Assembly (NCBI RefSeq): GCF_030812595.1
Contig: NZ_JAUSSZ010000012.1
Coordinates: 1-64,000, forward strand
Source: Arthrobacter bambusae
GTDB taxonomy: Bacteria > Actinomycetota > Actinomycetes > Actinomycetales > Micrococcaceae
DNA: 64,000 nucleotides
Direction of reading: 5' to 3'
Shown here: positions 36,091 through 44,373 of the stretch, piece after piece
How the letters are laid out: every line of letters begins with the position of its first letter
Numbering within the stretch: position 1 is the stretch's first letter
The notes under the pieces: generated by a model
The model's database searches: none
What the model saw: the letters and a program-made list of their open reading frames with translations, nothing else
What the model was told of the DNA's origin: nothing
Made by a program: the position numbers and the translations under genes

Positions 36091-36863
36091 TTCTGTCCGT
36101 CCGAACCATTGGTGCCCGACGTTCCTTCAGTCGCTTGGAAGCGGCCATGCTTGGACTGGTTGTGGGCAGTGGGGTCCCAGCGTTCCTTGGGCGCTTCTTC
36201 CCCGCGCAAGGTAGCTAGAAGGTCCGTGATGGCATCCATGATGATGTCGGTCGCCTCAACCAGGGTGGCCCGGTCCAGTGGCCGGCCCTGGAAGGCACTG
36301 AGGTCCACCGGATCGCCAACCAGGATGCGGGAGGTCTTCCGGGGGAAGACGTGCAGGCGTTTGGCGTACCTCGGGAACACCTCATGGGCACCCCAATGGG
36401 CAATGGGTACCACGGGCGCACCGGTCTGGATTGCCAGGCGGGCAGCTCCCGTGTGGCCCTTCATCGGCCACAGATCGGGATCGCGCGTCAGGGTGCCCTC
36501 GGGGTAGATGATGATGGCCCCGCCCGCATCCACCACTTCCTGGGCGGCTTGCAGCGAGCGGTTCGCTCCCGTCGTCGAGCGCTCCACCGGAATCTGGTTC
36601 GTGGCGCGCAACAGGCTGCCGACGACGGGGGCCTTGAAGAGGCCGGCTTTCGCGAGGAAATGCGGCGGACGCTTCATGTTGTAGAGCATGTGCCCCACGA
36701 CGATGGGATCGATCTCGGTGCAGTGGTTCGGGGCCGCGATGAAGCCACCGGCGGGAAGCTTTTGCGTCCCCTCCCACTTCTTTGCCATGAGTATGTTCAT
36801 GATCGGGCGGGCAACACCCGCGAGAACAGCGAACATGGCACGGCTCTGGGCCGATTCCTTCAA
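36087..36863 (-). CDS. plsC: 1-acyl-sn-glycerol-3-phosphate acyltransferase
   Basis: Adds the second acyl chain to lysophosphatidic acid. The 258-residue protein has the catalytic HX4D motif NHCTEID (His47, Asp52), the acceptor-binding PEGT motif (121-124) and the block FKAPVVGSLLRATNQIPVER. A weak hydrophobic start (FAVLAGVARPIMNIL) suggests membrane association. The TTG at 36863 follows GGGGGA and gives MKESAQSRAM; an ATG nine codons later is possible. It lies between murA and gpsA, coupled to gpsA. Confidence 0.92.
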   Translation of the reverse strand: MKESAQSRAMFAVLAGVARPIMNILMAKKWEGTQKLPAGGFIAAPNHCTEIDPIVVGHMLYNMKRPPHFLAKAGLFKAPVVGSLLRATNQIPVERSTTGANRSLQAAQEVVDAGGAIIIYPEGTLTRDPDLWPMKGHTGAARLAIQTGAPVVPIAHWGAHEVFPRYAKRLHVFPRKTSRILVGDPVDLSAFQGRPLDRATLVEATDIIMDAITDLLATLRGEEAPKERWDPTAHNQSKHGRFQATEGTSGTNGSDGQK

Positions 36864-36875
36864 GGTGTCCCCCAG

Positions 36876-38201
36876 TTACTTGGATTCGGTGAGGTCGAAA
36901 TCGGCGCCCAGCCCGGCGAGCTTCTCAGTGAAGCGCTCGTAGCCGCGGTTGATGATGTCGATCCCTGTGACCCTGGACGTACCGGTCGCGGCAAGAGCCG
37001 CAATCAGGTGGCTGAATCCGCCGCGGAGGTCGGGAATGTCGATGTCGGTGCCCCTGAGCGGAGTGGGTCCTGAAACGACGGCGGAATGCAGGAAATTGCG
37101 CTGGCCGAATCGGCACGGCACGCTTCCGAGGCATTCGCGGTGGACCTGGATGGTTGCGCCCATTCGGGTCAGTGCGTCGGTGAAGCCGAATCGGTTTTCG
37201 TACACGGTTTCGTGGACGATCGACACGCCTTCGGCCTGGGTCAAGGCGACCACCAGGGGCTGCTGCCAATCGGTCATGAAGCCCGGGTGAACATCGGTTT
37301 CAAGGACGAGCGGGCTGAGCTTTCCGCCGGGGTGGTAGAAGCGGATGCCGTCCTCGCGGATATCCATTCCGCCGCCCAGCTTCCGGTAGGTGTTGAGGAA
37401 AGTCATCATGTCCCGCTGGGAAGCACCTTCGACGAAGATGTCTCCGCGCGTCACCAAGGCAGCTGAAGCCCACGACGCCGATTCGTTGCGGTCTGCCAGT
37501 GCCCGGTGGTCGTAGCCGCCCAGGTCCCGAACGCCCTCGATCCGGATGGTGCGATCCGTCTGGACACTGATGAGGGCGCCCATCTTCTGCAGCACAGCGA
37601 TGAGGTCGATGACTTCCGGTTCAGTGGCGGCACCGCTGAGTTCGGTGATGCCCTCGGCGCGCGTGGCACTCAGCAGGACCTGTTCCGTTGCTCCCACCGA
37701 AGGGTACGGGAGCGAGATCTTGGCGCCGTGCAGGCCCTTGGGAGCGGAAATGTGGATGCCGCCCGGGCGCTTTTCGACGACCGCGCCGAACTGTCGGAGG
37801 ACGTCCAAGTGGTAATCGATCGGTCTGTCGCCGATCTTGCAGCCGCCGAGATCCGGAATGAATGCTTCGCCGATGGCATGGATCAACGGACCGCACAGCA
37901 GGATGGGGATGCGGGAGTCCCCGGCGTGGGCATCGATCGCGGTACTGGATGCAGTCTTCGCGTTCTTGGGGTCCAGGGTGAGATCGCCGGTGGCAGGATC
38001 CTTCTGGACAGTCACCCCATGAAGCTGCAGGAGGCTGGTGACGACCTCCACATCCTTGATCTCGGGGACGTTCCGCAGCACCGAGGGTTCGTTGCCGAGG
38101 AGGGAAGCCACCATGGCCTTGGGAACAAGGTTCTTGGCGCCTCTGACGGTGACGCGACCGGTCAAAGGGACGCCGCCGCGGATTGTCAGAACACTACTCA
38201 T
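36876..38201 (-). CDS. murA: UDP-N-acetylglucosamine 1-carboxyvinyltransferase
   Basis: First committed step of peptidoglycan synthesis. The 441-residue protein has GGVPLTGRVTVRGAKN at the N-terminus, the active-site loop PDLGGCKIGDRP with Cys121 (the fosfomycin-target cysteine, Asp in mycobacteria), and the C-terminal RGGFSHLIAALAATGTSRVTG. Its length (compared with about 419-430) reflects small inserts. The ATG has GAGG 11 bases upstream. It heads the murA-plsC-gpsA-ddl run, linking lipid and wall precursor supply. Confidence 0.95.
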   Translation of the reverse strand: MSSVLTIRGGVPLTGRVTVRGAKNLVPKAMVASLLGNEPSVLRNVPEIKDVEVVTSLLQLHGVTVQKDPATGDLTLDPKNAKTASSTAIDAHAGDSRIPILLCGPLIHAIGEAFIPDLGGCKIGDRPIDYHLDVLRQFGAVVEKRPGGIHISAPKGLHGAKISLPYPSVGATEQVLLSATRAEGITELSGAATEPEVIDLIAVLQKMGALISVQTDRTIRIEGVRDLGGYDHRALADRNESASWASAALVTRGDIFVEGASQRDMMTFLNTYRKLGGGMDIREDGIRFYHPGGKLSPLVLETDVHPGFMTDWQQPLVVALTQAEGVSIVHETVYENRFGFTDALTRMGATIQVHRECLGSVPCRFGQRNFLHSAVVSGPTPLRGTDIDIPDLRGGFSHLIAALAATGTSRVTGIDIINRGYERFTEKLAGLGADFDLTESK

Positions 38202-38424
38202 CTATACCGGTTTCCTCACGAATTGATGCCCCCACACTTACGAAGGCTCCAGCTAAGCATAAAAGCTGACGTTACCGATTCGAAATGGAGGGGCGTGGCG
38301 TGGACGGGTTTCGCGGTGCCGGGCGTGGCTCGAGCGGACGCGGGAACCTTGATATTCGCAGGACTTTTCCACATACGACGACGGCGGGCTGGGCACCGGC
38401 CGCGGTGCCCCCAAGGCTGGAGCC

Positions 38425-39366
38425 ATGCCACCTTTCCTGCCCGATCCATGGATAACCCCGCATTCCGACCCGAATGACGACCACGGAGGGCGCACGGTTG
38501 CAAGAATGGCCCGGCGCAACGAACTGGTACGGATCCGCCGGGGCTTGTATCTTCCGGCGAGCCGTTGGATGGAGCTGGAGCCGTGGGAGCAGTTCCGCGT
38601 CAAAATCCAGGCCGTGAACGACGCTGCCCGCAAGCCGCCGCTCTTCTGCGGCCAATCAGCAGCCTCAGTGTGGGGCCTTCCGCTGATTGAGGTGCCTGAC
38701 GAAGTCGAGACACTGGTCATGCCAGGTCCAGGCGGCGGCAGGTCCCGGAATGGCATCCGCCGCCGCCTGGCCGTTCCGGATGAGTGCGACGTTGTGGTGC
38801 TGCACGGCCTCCGGGTTACTTCCATGGAACAGACCATCGGGAACCTCGCCGCCATGTTGCCCCTCACTGGCTCCTTGCCCGCAACGGACCGCGCAGCATC
38901 GTTCTGGAGGCAATCGGGACGGCCCCCGGAGGAATTCGGCGAAAGAGTCCTCTCCCGCCTCCGTGGTCTGAGCAATGTCAAACAACGGCGAGTGCAGCGG
39001 GTACTTGCGGCAGCTGATCCCGCGTCCGGTTCGCCAGGCGAATCGCTGAGCCGTGCGGTGATGATACTGGCCGGACTTCCTCAGCCCGAGCTGCAGGCGG
39101 TGCATCGCGACGCACAAGGACTGATCGGATACTCGGACTTCTACTGGCCGGACCATGGAGTCGTGGGAGAGTTCGATGGCTGGGCGAAATACAGTCAGGG
39201 CGAGTTCCTGGCCGGACGCAGCCCGGAAGACGTACTGAAGGCCGAAAAGATCCGGGAGGACCGCCTGAGGGCAACGGGATTGACCGTGGTCCGATGGATG
39301 TGGCCCGCGGCGAAAGACGGTGCCGAACTGTTGTCTAAGCTGCGCAACGCGGGGATCAAACCATGA
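38425..39366 (+). CDS. AbiEi-like antitoxin domain fused to a DUF559/Vsr-like nuclease domain
   Basis: A 313-residue protein of a large, uncharacterised actinobacterial family. The N-terminal half (about 25-160) looks like an AbiEi-type winged-helix and helical antitoxin domain (RRNELVRIRRGLYLPASRW, GQSAASVWGLPL). The C-terminal part (about 200-295) has the pattern of a PD-(D/E)XK-like nuclease: Glu206, Asp238 in YSDFYWPDHGVV, GEFDGWAKY (Glu249, Asp251, Lys255) and EKIREDRLRATGLTVVRWMW. No AbiEii partner is near; neighbours are murA (divergent) and leuD (convergent). The ATG has GGAG close by. Function unknown; a role in defence or DNA repair is inference. Confidence 0.75.
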   Translation: MPPFLPDPWITPHSDPNDDHGGRTVARMARRNELVRIRRGLYLPASRWMELEPWEQFRVKIQAVNDAARKPPLFCGQSAASVWGLPLIEVPDEVETLVMPGPGGGRSRNGIRRRLAVPDECDVVVLHGLRVTSMEQTIGNLAAMLPLTGSLPATDRAASFWRQSGRPPEEFGERVLSRLRGLSNVKQRRVQRVLAAADPASGSPGESLSRAVMILAGLPQPELQAVHRDAQGLIGYSDFYWPDHGVVGEFDGWAKYSQGEFLAGRSPEDVLKAEKIREDRLRATGLTVVRWMWPAAKDGAELLSKLRNAGIKP

Positions 39367-39399
39367 AAAGATCCCGCCGACACCCGAACCGCACACCAA

Positions 39400-39439
39400 A
39401 AGGACCGGCGCACCAGTTCCTTCGGGTGCGCCGGTCCTT
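39400..39439. terminator. Terminator between the AbiEi-like gene and leuD
   Basis: A perfect 15-bp stem (AAGGACCGGCGCACC) with a 10-base loop, between convergent genes. The left arm follows AAA and the right arm ends in CTTA. A further partial copy of the right arm (GGTGCGCCGGTC) follows at about 39443. Likely works in both directions. Confidence 0.75.
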
Positions 39440-39487
39440 ACAAGGTGCGCCGGTCATGAGATGGTGCGGCAGCTACCGGGTTCCTGG

Positions 39488-40090
39488 CTACTGGGTTCGC
39501 GCCGGCAAAGTTCTTGGTTTGAAGGAAGGCCTCGTGGCCTCGTAAGCCGTGATGTCTTCCTCGTGCTGGAGGGTCAGACCGATGTCGTCCAGGCCTTCCA
39601 GGAGGCGCCAGCGGGTGTAATCGTCGATCTCGAAGGGTGCAACCACGTTTCCGCACTCAACGGTCTTGGACACAAGATCCACTTTGACCTCGGTGCCGGG
39701 CGCGTTTTCGAGGACTTTCCAGATCAGCTCGATGTCATCCTGTGCCACCTCGGCGGCAAGGAGGCCCTGCTTTCCCGAGTTGCCGCGGAAGATATCCGCG
39801 AACCGGGAGGACAGCACGGCCTTGAAACCGTAGTCCTTCAGTGCCCAGACCGCGTGCTCGCGCGATGAACCCGTACCAAAATCGGGTCCCGCCACGAGTA
39901 CCGAGCCGGCATTGAAGGGCTCCTGGTTCAGGATGAAGGAAGCGTCCTTGCGCCATGCGGCGAACAAGGCGTCCTCGAAGCCGGTACGGGTAATCCGCTT
40001 CAGGTAGACCGCCGGAATGATCTGGTCAGTGTCAACGTTGCTCTGGCGGAGCGGGACACCGATGCCGGTGTGGGTGATGAACTTTTCCAT
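39488..40090 (-). CDS. leuD: 3-isopropylmalate dehydratase small subunit
   Basis: Swivelling small subunit of isopropylmalate isomerase in leucine synthesis. The 200-residue protein begins [29 protein letters not shown] and has [22 protein letters not shown], the substrate-binding loop. The ATG has an ideal AGGAGG ribosome-binding site. It follows leuC by nine bases in a leuCD operon. Confidence 0.97.
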   Translation of the reverse strand: MEKFITHTGIGVPLRQSNVDTDQIIPAVYLKRITRTGFEDALFAAWRKDASFILNQEPFNAGSVLVAGPDFGTGSSREHAVWALKDYGFKAVLSSRFADIFRGNSGKQGLLAAEVAQDDIELIWKVLENAPGTEVKVDLVSKTVECGNVVAPFEIDDYTRWRLLEGLDDIGLTLQHEEDITAYEATRPSFKPRTLPARTQ

Positions 40091-40099
40091 GGGATCCTC

Positions 40100-41554
40100 C
40101 TAGACCGCGGTGCCGGTCAGCGTGGTGGTGGCGGTGGCGGACTCGAGGTCCGAAGGCGAGCTCAGCGTTCCGCGTACTGCCGTGGCGGCTGCAACGACCG
40201 GCGAGACCAAGTGAGTGCGGCCGCCCTTGCCTTGGCGCCCCTCGAAGTTGCGGTTCGAGGTTGACGCGCAGCGCTCCCCCGGTTCCAGCTGGTCCGGGTT
40301 CATGCCCAGGCACATGGAGCAGCCGGCGAAGCGCCATTCGGCGCCGAATTCCTTGAAGACCTTGTCCAGGCCCTCCGCCTCCGCTTCAAGACGCACGCGC
40401 GCCGAGCCGGGAACCACGAGCATCCGGACCTTGGGGTCCTTTTCCCGACCGCGGATGACATCGGCGGCCGCACGGAGGTCCTCGATGCGGGAGTTGGTGC
40501 AGGAACCCAGGAAGACCGTGTCCACCCGGATGTCCTTCATGGGTGTCCCGGCTTCAAGGCCCATGTACTGCAGGGCCCGCTCGGCCGCCAGCTTGGCGTT
40601 CTCGTCGGCGAAGTCCTCGGGGAACGGCACTGTCTCGTTGAGCGAAATGCCCTGCCCCGGATTGGTCCCCCAGGTCACGAACGGCTCCAGGGTGTCGGCG
40701 TCGAGGTCCACCTCGACATCGAAAGTGGCGTCGTCGTCGGTATGCAGCGTGTTCCAGTATTCGACGGCGGCATCCCAGTCCGCGCCCTGCGGGGCGTGCG
40801 GGCGGCCCAACATGAACGCGTAGGTCGTCTCGTCCGGGGCGACCATGCCCGCCCGGGCGCCGGCCTCGATCGACATGTTGCAGATCGTCATTCGCGCCTC
40901 CATGGAAAGCGCACGGATCGCCGAGCCCCGGTACTCCAGGACGTAGCCCTGGCCGCCGCCAGTACCGATCTTGGCGATGACAGCAAGAATGATGTCCTTC
41001 GCAGAGACGCCCGGACGGAGGGTGCCTTCAACGTTGATGGCCATGGTCTTGAACGGCTTGAGGGACAACGTCTGGGTGGCCATGACGTGTTCCACCTCGG
41101 AAGTGCCGATGCCCATGGCGAGAGCTCCGAAGGCGCCGTGGGTTGAAGTGTGGGAATCGCCGCAGACAACCGTCATGCCGGGCTGGGTGAGGCCCAGCTG
41201 GGGGCCGACGACGTGCACAATGCCTTGTTCGGCGTCTCCGAGTGAGTGCAGGCGGACTCCGAACTCCTTGCAGTTGTTGCGCAAGGTCTGGATCTGCGTG
41301 CGGCTGGTCAGATCGGCGATCGGCTTGTCGATGTCCAACGTCGGAGTGTTGTGGTCCTCCGTGGCGATGGTGAGGTCCGGCCGGCGCAACTGGCGGCCCG
41401 CCAAGCGAAGGCCCTCGAACGCCTGCGGCGAGGTCACTTCATGCACGAGGTGCAGGTCGATGAACAGAAGGTCGGGCTGGGCGTTGGCTCCTTCGCCGTC
41501 GCCCTTGCGCACCACGTGCGCATCCCAAACTTTCTCGGCCAGTGTCTTTCCCAC
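40100..41554 (-). CDS. leuC: 3-isopropylmalate dehydratase large subunit
   Basis: Aconitase-family iron-sulfur subunit that isomerises 2- to 3-isopropylmalate. The 484-residue protein has TEDHNTPT, the cluster ligands Cys in GSCTNSR and in GCSMCLG, and [28 protein letters not shown] start with GGGAG seven bases upstream. First gene of leuCD and divergent from ndgR; an inverted repeat and promoter region lies between. The tail ([16 protein letters not shown]) is variable. Confidence 0.97.
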   Translation of the reverse strand: MGKTLAEKVWDAHVVRKGDGEGANAQPDLLFIDLHLVHEVTSPQAFEGLRLAGRQLRRPDLTIATEDHNTPTLDIDKPIADLTSRTQIQTLRNNCKEFGVRLHSLGDAEQGIVHVVGPQLGLTQPGMTVVCGDSHTSTHGAFGALAMGIGTSEVEHVMATQTLSLKPFKTMAINVEGTLRPGVSAKDIILAVIAKIGTGGGQGYVLEYRGSAIRALSMEARMTICNMSIEAGARAGMVAPDETTYAFMLGRPHAPQGADWDAAVEYWNTLHTDDDATFDVEVDLDADTLEPFVTWGTNPGQGISLNETVPFPEDFADENAKLAAERALQYMGLEAGTPMKDIRVDTVFLGSCTNSRIEDLRAAADVIRGREKDPKVRMLVVPGSARVRLEAEAEGLDKVFKEFGAEWRFAGCSMCLGMNPDQLEPGERCASTSNRNFEGRQGKGGRTHLVSPVVAAATAVRGTLSSPSDLESATATTTLTGTAV

Positions 41555-41632
41555 GGCCTGCTCCCTTCACTGCGGTTGGCTTGACTACTTCAACTGAACA
41601 TCAGTGATCCGAACTGCGCCAGCGAAACAACT

Positions 41633-41666
41633 TGCATCTCAGATATTGAGACGGCAATATCATTAC
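41633..41666 (+). promoter_or_regulatory. ndgR promoter with inverted repeat between leuC and ndgR
   Basis: TTGCAT (41633-41638) and CAATAT (41655-41660) are 16 bases apart and would place the transcript start near the ATG at 41667, giving a leaderless mRNA. Between them is an inverted repeat, TCTCA-GATAT-TGAGA (41637-41651), overlapping the spacer. It sits 83 bases or more upstream of leuC and is a good candidate for NdgR binding and autoregulation. Confidence 0.5.
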
Positions 41667-42386
41667 ATGGACAATTCTAGTGGAGTCGGCGTCATCGATA
41701 AAGCGGCCCAGGTGCTCGACGCGCTTGAGGCAGGGCCAACCACCCTGGCTCAACTTGTGGCCGCAACAGGGCTCGCCCGTCCCACGGTGCACCGGCTGGC
41801 GCTGGCGCTCGTCCACCACCGCCTGGTGAGCCGCGACATCCAGGGCCGCTTTGTCCTCGGCAGCCGCCTTGTCGAGCTCGCGTCGGCGGCAGGCGAAGAC
41901 CGGCTCATCGCATCCGCCGGTCCCGTCCTCATCCAGTTGCGCGACGCCACCGGGGAAAGCGCTCAAATATTCCGCCGCCAGGGCGACTGGCGCGTCTGTG
42001 TCGCCTCGGCTGAACGCCCGATCGGCCTACGCGACACGATTCCCGTAGGCACACAGCTTTCCATGAAGGCCGGCTCTGCCGCCCAGATCCTCCTGGCGTG
42101 GGAAGACCACGACCGTCTCCTGGACGGACTTCAGAACGCCCGGTTCACGCCGACGGTCCTGGCCGGAGTACGACGCCGGGGCTGGGCGCAGAGCCTCGGC
42201 GAACGCGAGCCCGGGGTCGCCTCCGTTTCGGCTCCGGTCCGAGGTCCTTCCGGCCGCGTCATCGCCGCGGTGTCGATCTCGGGCCCTATTGAGCGCCTGA
42301 CCCGCCAGCCGGGACGCCTGCACGCCGAGGTCGTCTGCAACGCCGCCCGGGTACTGACCGAAGCCCTGCGCAAAAACAACGACTGA
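41667..42386 (+). CDS. ndgR: IclR-family regulator NdgR/AreB
   Basis: IclR-type regulator found divergent from leuCD throughout Actinobacteria, where it controls leucine and other amino-acid genes. The 239-residue protein has an N-terminal winged helix (IDKAAQVLDALEAGPTTLAQL, ATGLARPTVHRLALAL) and the IclR effector domain (about 80-235) with LSMKAGSAAQILLAW and AAVSISGPIERLT. I chose the ATG at 41667 with MDNSSGVGVIDKAAQ; a frame open further upstream lacks family sequence. No ribosome-binding site is visible, which agrees with a leaderless mRNA. Confidence 0.9.
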   Translation: MDNSSGVGVIDKAAQVLDALEAGPTTLAQLVAATGLARPTVHRLALALVHHRLVSRDIQGRFVLGSRLVELASAAGEDRLIASAGPVLIQLRDATGESAQIFRRQGDWRVCVASAERPIGLRDTIPVGTQLSMKAGSAAQILLAWEDHDRLLDGLQNARFTPTVLAGVRRRGWAQSLGEREPGVASVSAPVRGPSGRVIAAVSISGPIERLTRQPGRLHAEVVCNAARVLTEALRKNND

Positions 42387-42448
42387 CACCTTGCCGCCGG
42401 ATTCCCGCCCACGGCCCTCCCGTAGATGGGCGCGGGTAAGGTAGGCGC

Positions 42449-43012
42449 ATGAACAGCTTTGCCGTGTTCCTGCGTGGAATCAACGTGGGCGGGATCAACA
42501 TCAAGATGGCCGACCTCAAAGCAGCACTCATGGCGTGCCCCTTCACGGACGTCAAGACCCTGCTGGCCAGTGGCAACGTGGTGCTCCGGAGCGAGCTCGA
42601 CGCCGCGGGAGTCAAGGAGCAGTGCGAAAAGTGCTTGAGGGACGCTTTTGGCTACGATGCCTGGGTAGTGGTCCTGTCCGCCGAGCGGGTTGCCGAACTG
42701 GTGGAAGCGTGCCCTTATCCGGCCGACGACAAGACCACACACAGTTACATCACCCTCGCCTCGGACACGGCCATGTTGGACGAACTGTTCGACGCCGGCA
42801 CAGCCCTCGGCGCCCCCGGCCAGGGCGGCGTAGAGCATGTCCGGCTGGGGCCTGAGGCCTCGGCGTGGCTCGCCCCGGTGGGAGGCACGCTCGACAGCCC
42901 GTTCAGCAAGCTTTCGGCAAAGCCCCGCTACAAGGCAAGCACCACCACACGGAACCTGCGCACGCTCATTAAAGTCAGGGAAGCCGCAGAAGCCCTTCAG
43001 AAAGACGCCTAG
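42449..43012 (+). CDS. DUF1697 family protein
   Basis: A 187-residue member of DUF1697, a small alpha/beta protein family of unknown function. The family pattern is clear: FAVFLRGINVGGINIKMADLK at the start, TLLASGNVVLRSE, and the conserved C-terminal block RYKASTTTRNLRTL. The ATG has AAGG upstream. It is in the same direction as ndgR, 62 bases later, but no functional link is evident. Confidence 0.88.
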   Translation: MNSFAVFLRGINVGGINIKMADLKAALMACPFTDVKTLLASGNVVLRSELDAAGVKEQCEKCLRDAFGYDAWVVVLSAERVAELVEACPYPADDKTTHSYITLASDTAMLDELFDAGTALGAPGQGGVEHVRLGPEASAWLAPVGGTLDSPFSKLSAKPRYKASTTTRNLRTLIKVREAAEALQKDA

Positions 43013-43130
43013 CCCGCCGCACGATCTCCCCACCTTTGCCCAGGGAGAGCCCGGCGACACGGCGCGTTGCCCCATTTCAGGGCTTTCATGCGCGAAACCC
43101 GGGGAGAAAGATACGGCGCCCCAATATCGT

Positions 43131-43171
43131 GAAAAAGAAAAATCCCCCGGAACCTGTTGGTTCCGGGGGAT
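43131..43171 (-). terminator. Intrinsic terminator after tRNA-Glu
   Basis: On the minus strand a perfect 13-bp stem (ATCCCCCGGAACC) with a 4-base loop is followed by TTTTTCTTTTTC, a textbook rho-independent terminator. It ends the tRNA-Gln/tRNA-Glu transcript eight bases after tRNA-Glu. Confidence 0.93.
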
Positions 43172-43178
43172 TGATTTG

Positions 43179-43251
43179 TGACCCCAGCGGGATTCGAACC
43201 CGCGTTACCGCCGTGAGAGGGCGGCGTACTAGGCCGCTATACGATGGGGCC
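43179..43251 (-). tRNA. tRNA-Glu (anticodon CUC)
   Basis: A 73-base cloverleaf starting GGCCCCAUCG and ending in UGGGGUC plus A. The anticodon stem-loop reads CCGCCCTCTCACGG with anticodon CUC at its centre, and the T-loop is GGTTCGAATCC. The 3' CCA is not encoded. One G-U pair is present in the acceptor stem. It lies downstream of tRNA-Gln and close to gltX. Confidence 0.95.
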
Positions 43252-43406
43252 TTGTACTTTCAACTGCAGCACTTCAATTACTGCAGATTTGAACACCGCT
43301 TCCGGCATTCAAGCTGAATGAGTATTTCACACATTCAACATTGTTTCAAATCGGCGAACCGTTTTGAAACTCCGAATTACCGCACAAATATGCGGAATAT
43401 TCAGAG

Positions 43407-43478
43407 CTGGGATACCAGGACTCGAACCTAGAATGACGGTACCAGAAACCGTAGTGTTGCCAATTACACCATATCCCA
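43407..43478 (-). tRNA. tRNA-Gln (anticodon CUG)
   Basis: A 72-base cloverleaf with acceptor stem UGGGAUA/TATCCCA and discriminator G. The anticodon loop TTCTGGT gives CUG, decoding CAG. The T-arm GGTTCGAGTCC is present. CCA is not encoded. No glnS appears nearby; the neighbouring GltX may charge this tRNA with glutamate before amidation. Confidence 0.95.
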
Positions 43479-43575
43479 TTGGCGCTTTTAGGCCGGATCC
43501 GACGGCGTAAACCTTCGCTCCGTGCCCCTCAGCACGAGTAATTACTTTACCCGAGACTTCCGATGCGCACAAATC

Positions 43576-43633
43576 GAACGCCCACGCCGCGGGCCCGCCC
43601 GATCCGCGCTTCAGGGCGGCCGTGTGGGCGTTC
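43576..43633 (-). terminator. Nested hairpin after the HAD gene
   Basis: Arms GAACGCCCAC (43576-43585) and its complement (43624-43633) enclose a second stem (GCCCGCCC against GGGCGGC). It lies about 14 bases after the stop of the HAD hydrolase gene and probably ends the gltX-HAD transcript. No T-run. Confidence 0.5.
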
Positions 43634-43646
43634 AGCTGGAGGAGCC

Positions 43647-44360
43647 TCAGGCGAGCAGCCGCGTCAAGGAGTCTATTTCCCGGCCGGGAAAGTCGGAGGC
43701 GGGCTCACCGGCCCGGTTCAGCCAGACCCCCAGCAATCCGGCGGCAGTGGCGCCGTCGGCGTCGAGCAGGCGGTTGTCTCCCACAAAAAGGGTCTCAGCC
43801 GGAGTGGTGCCCAAGCGGCGGACCCCTTCCAGGTAAATGGCGGGGTCAGGCTTGGGCACGCCCACGGTGTCGGTTCCAACAAGGACCGACACCCGAGCGA
43901 GTCCTGCACTGTCGAGCTTGACCCGCTGGTAGTCATGGACGTTGTTGCTCACGGCTCCGTAGGGGATGCCCGCGGCGTCCAAGGCATCGAGGACCGGCAG
44001 GACGTCGCCGAACGCCCGGACATAACTGGGCTGCAGGCGCGAATAGTCATTGAGCCACGTATGGGAGTCCTCGCCCGCGAGTTCAACGCCGAAATGCCCC
44101 AGGGCTGCCCGGCCACGCAACAGCCTCTGCTCGTTGAACGTCAATTCTCCGGCGAGGTACCGGTCGTAGAAATGCGTCGTCTCGTGCGTAAAGATCCGTC
44201 CGAACTTCTCCCACCCGGCCTGGTCCAGGCCGGGCAGGAGGTGTTCGCTCACGTCACGCAAGGCCGTGGTCATGGCGTACTCGAGATCCACGAGGGTGTC
44301 GTCAATGTCGAACAGGACACCACGGACCGTCCCGAATGACTCGTGAAGTGCGTTGATCAC
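43647..44360 (-). CDS. HAD-superfamily hydrolase
   Basis: A 237-residue haloacid-dehalogenase-type hydrolase, subfamily IA. The catalytic Asp pair is in LFDIDDTLVD, motif II in YGAVSNNV, the conserved lysine region VGVPKPDPAIY and the acidic motif LFVGDNRLLDADGA. Family members dephosphorylate small sugar or nucleotide phosphates; the substrate is open. GTG start (VINALHESFG) 13 bases after the gltX stop, so it is likely co-transcribed with gltX. The function in relation to gltX is unclear. Confidence 0.87.
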   Translation of the reverse strand: MINALHESFGTVRGVLFDIDDTLVDLEYAMTTALRDVSEHLLPGLDQAGWEKFGRIFTHETTHFYDRYLAGELTFNEQRLLRGRAALGHFGVELAGEDSHTWLNDYSRLQPSYVRAFGDVLPVLDALDAAGIPYGAVSNNVHDYQRVKLDSAGLARVSVLVGTDTVGVPKPDPAIYLEGVRRLGTTPAETLFVGDNRLLDADGATAAGLLGVWLNRAGEPASDFPGREIDSLTRLLA

Positions 44361-44373
44361 GGCGTGCCTGGAG

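Noticed and set aside
42131..43075. 314-codon minus-strand frame over ndgR and DUF1697
   Set aside because: Both plus-strand genes have clear family signatures; the minus frame has none.
43255..43406. Third tRNA gene between tRNA-Gln and tRNA-Glu
   Set aside because: The AT-rich spacer has no cloverleaf or T-loop motif.
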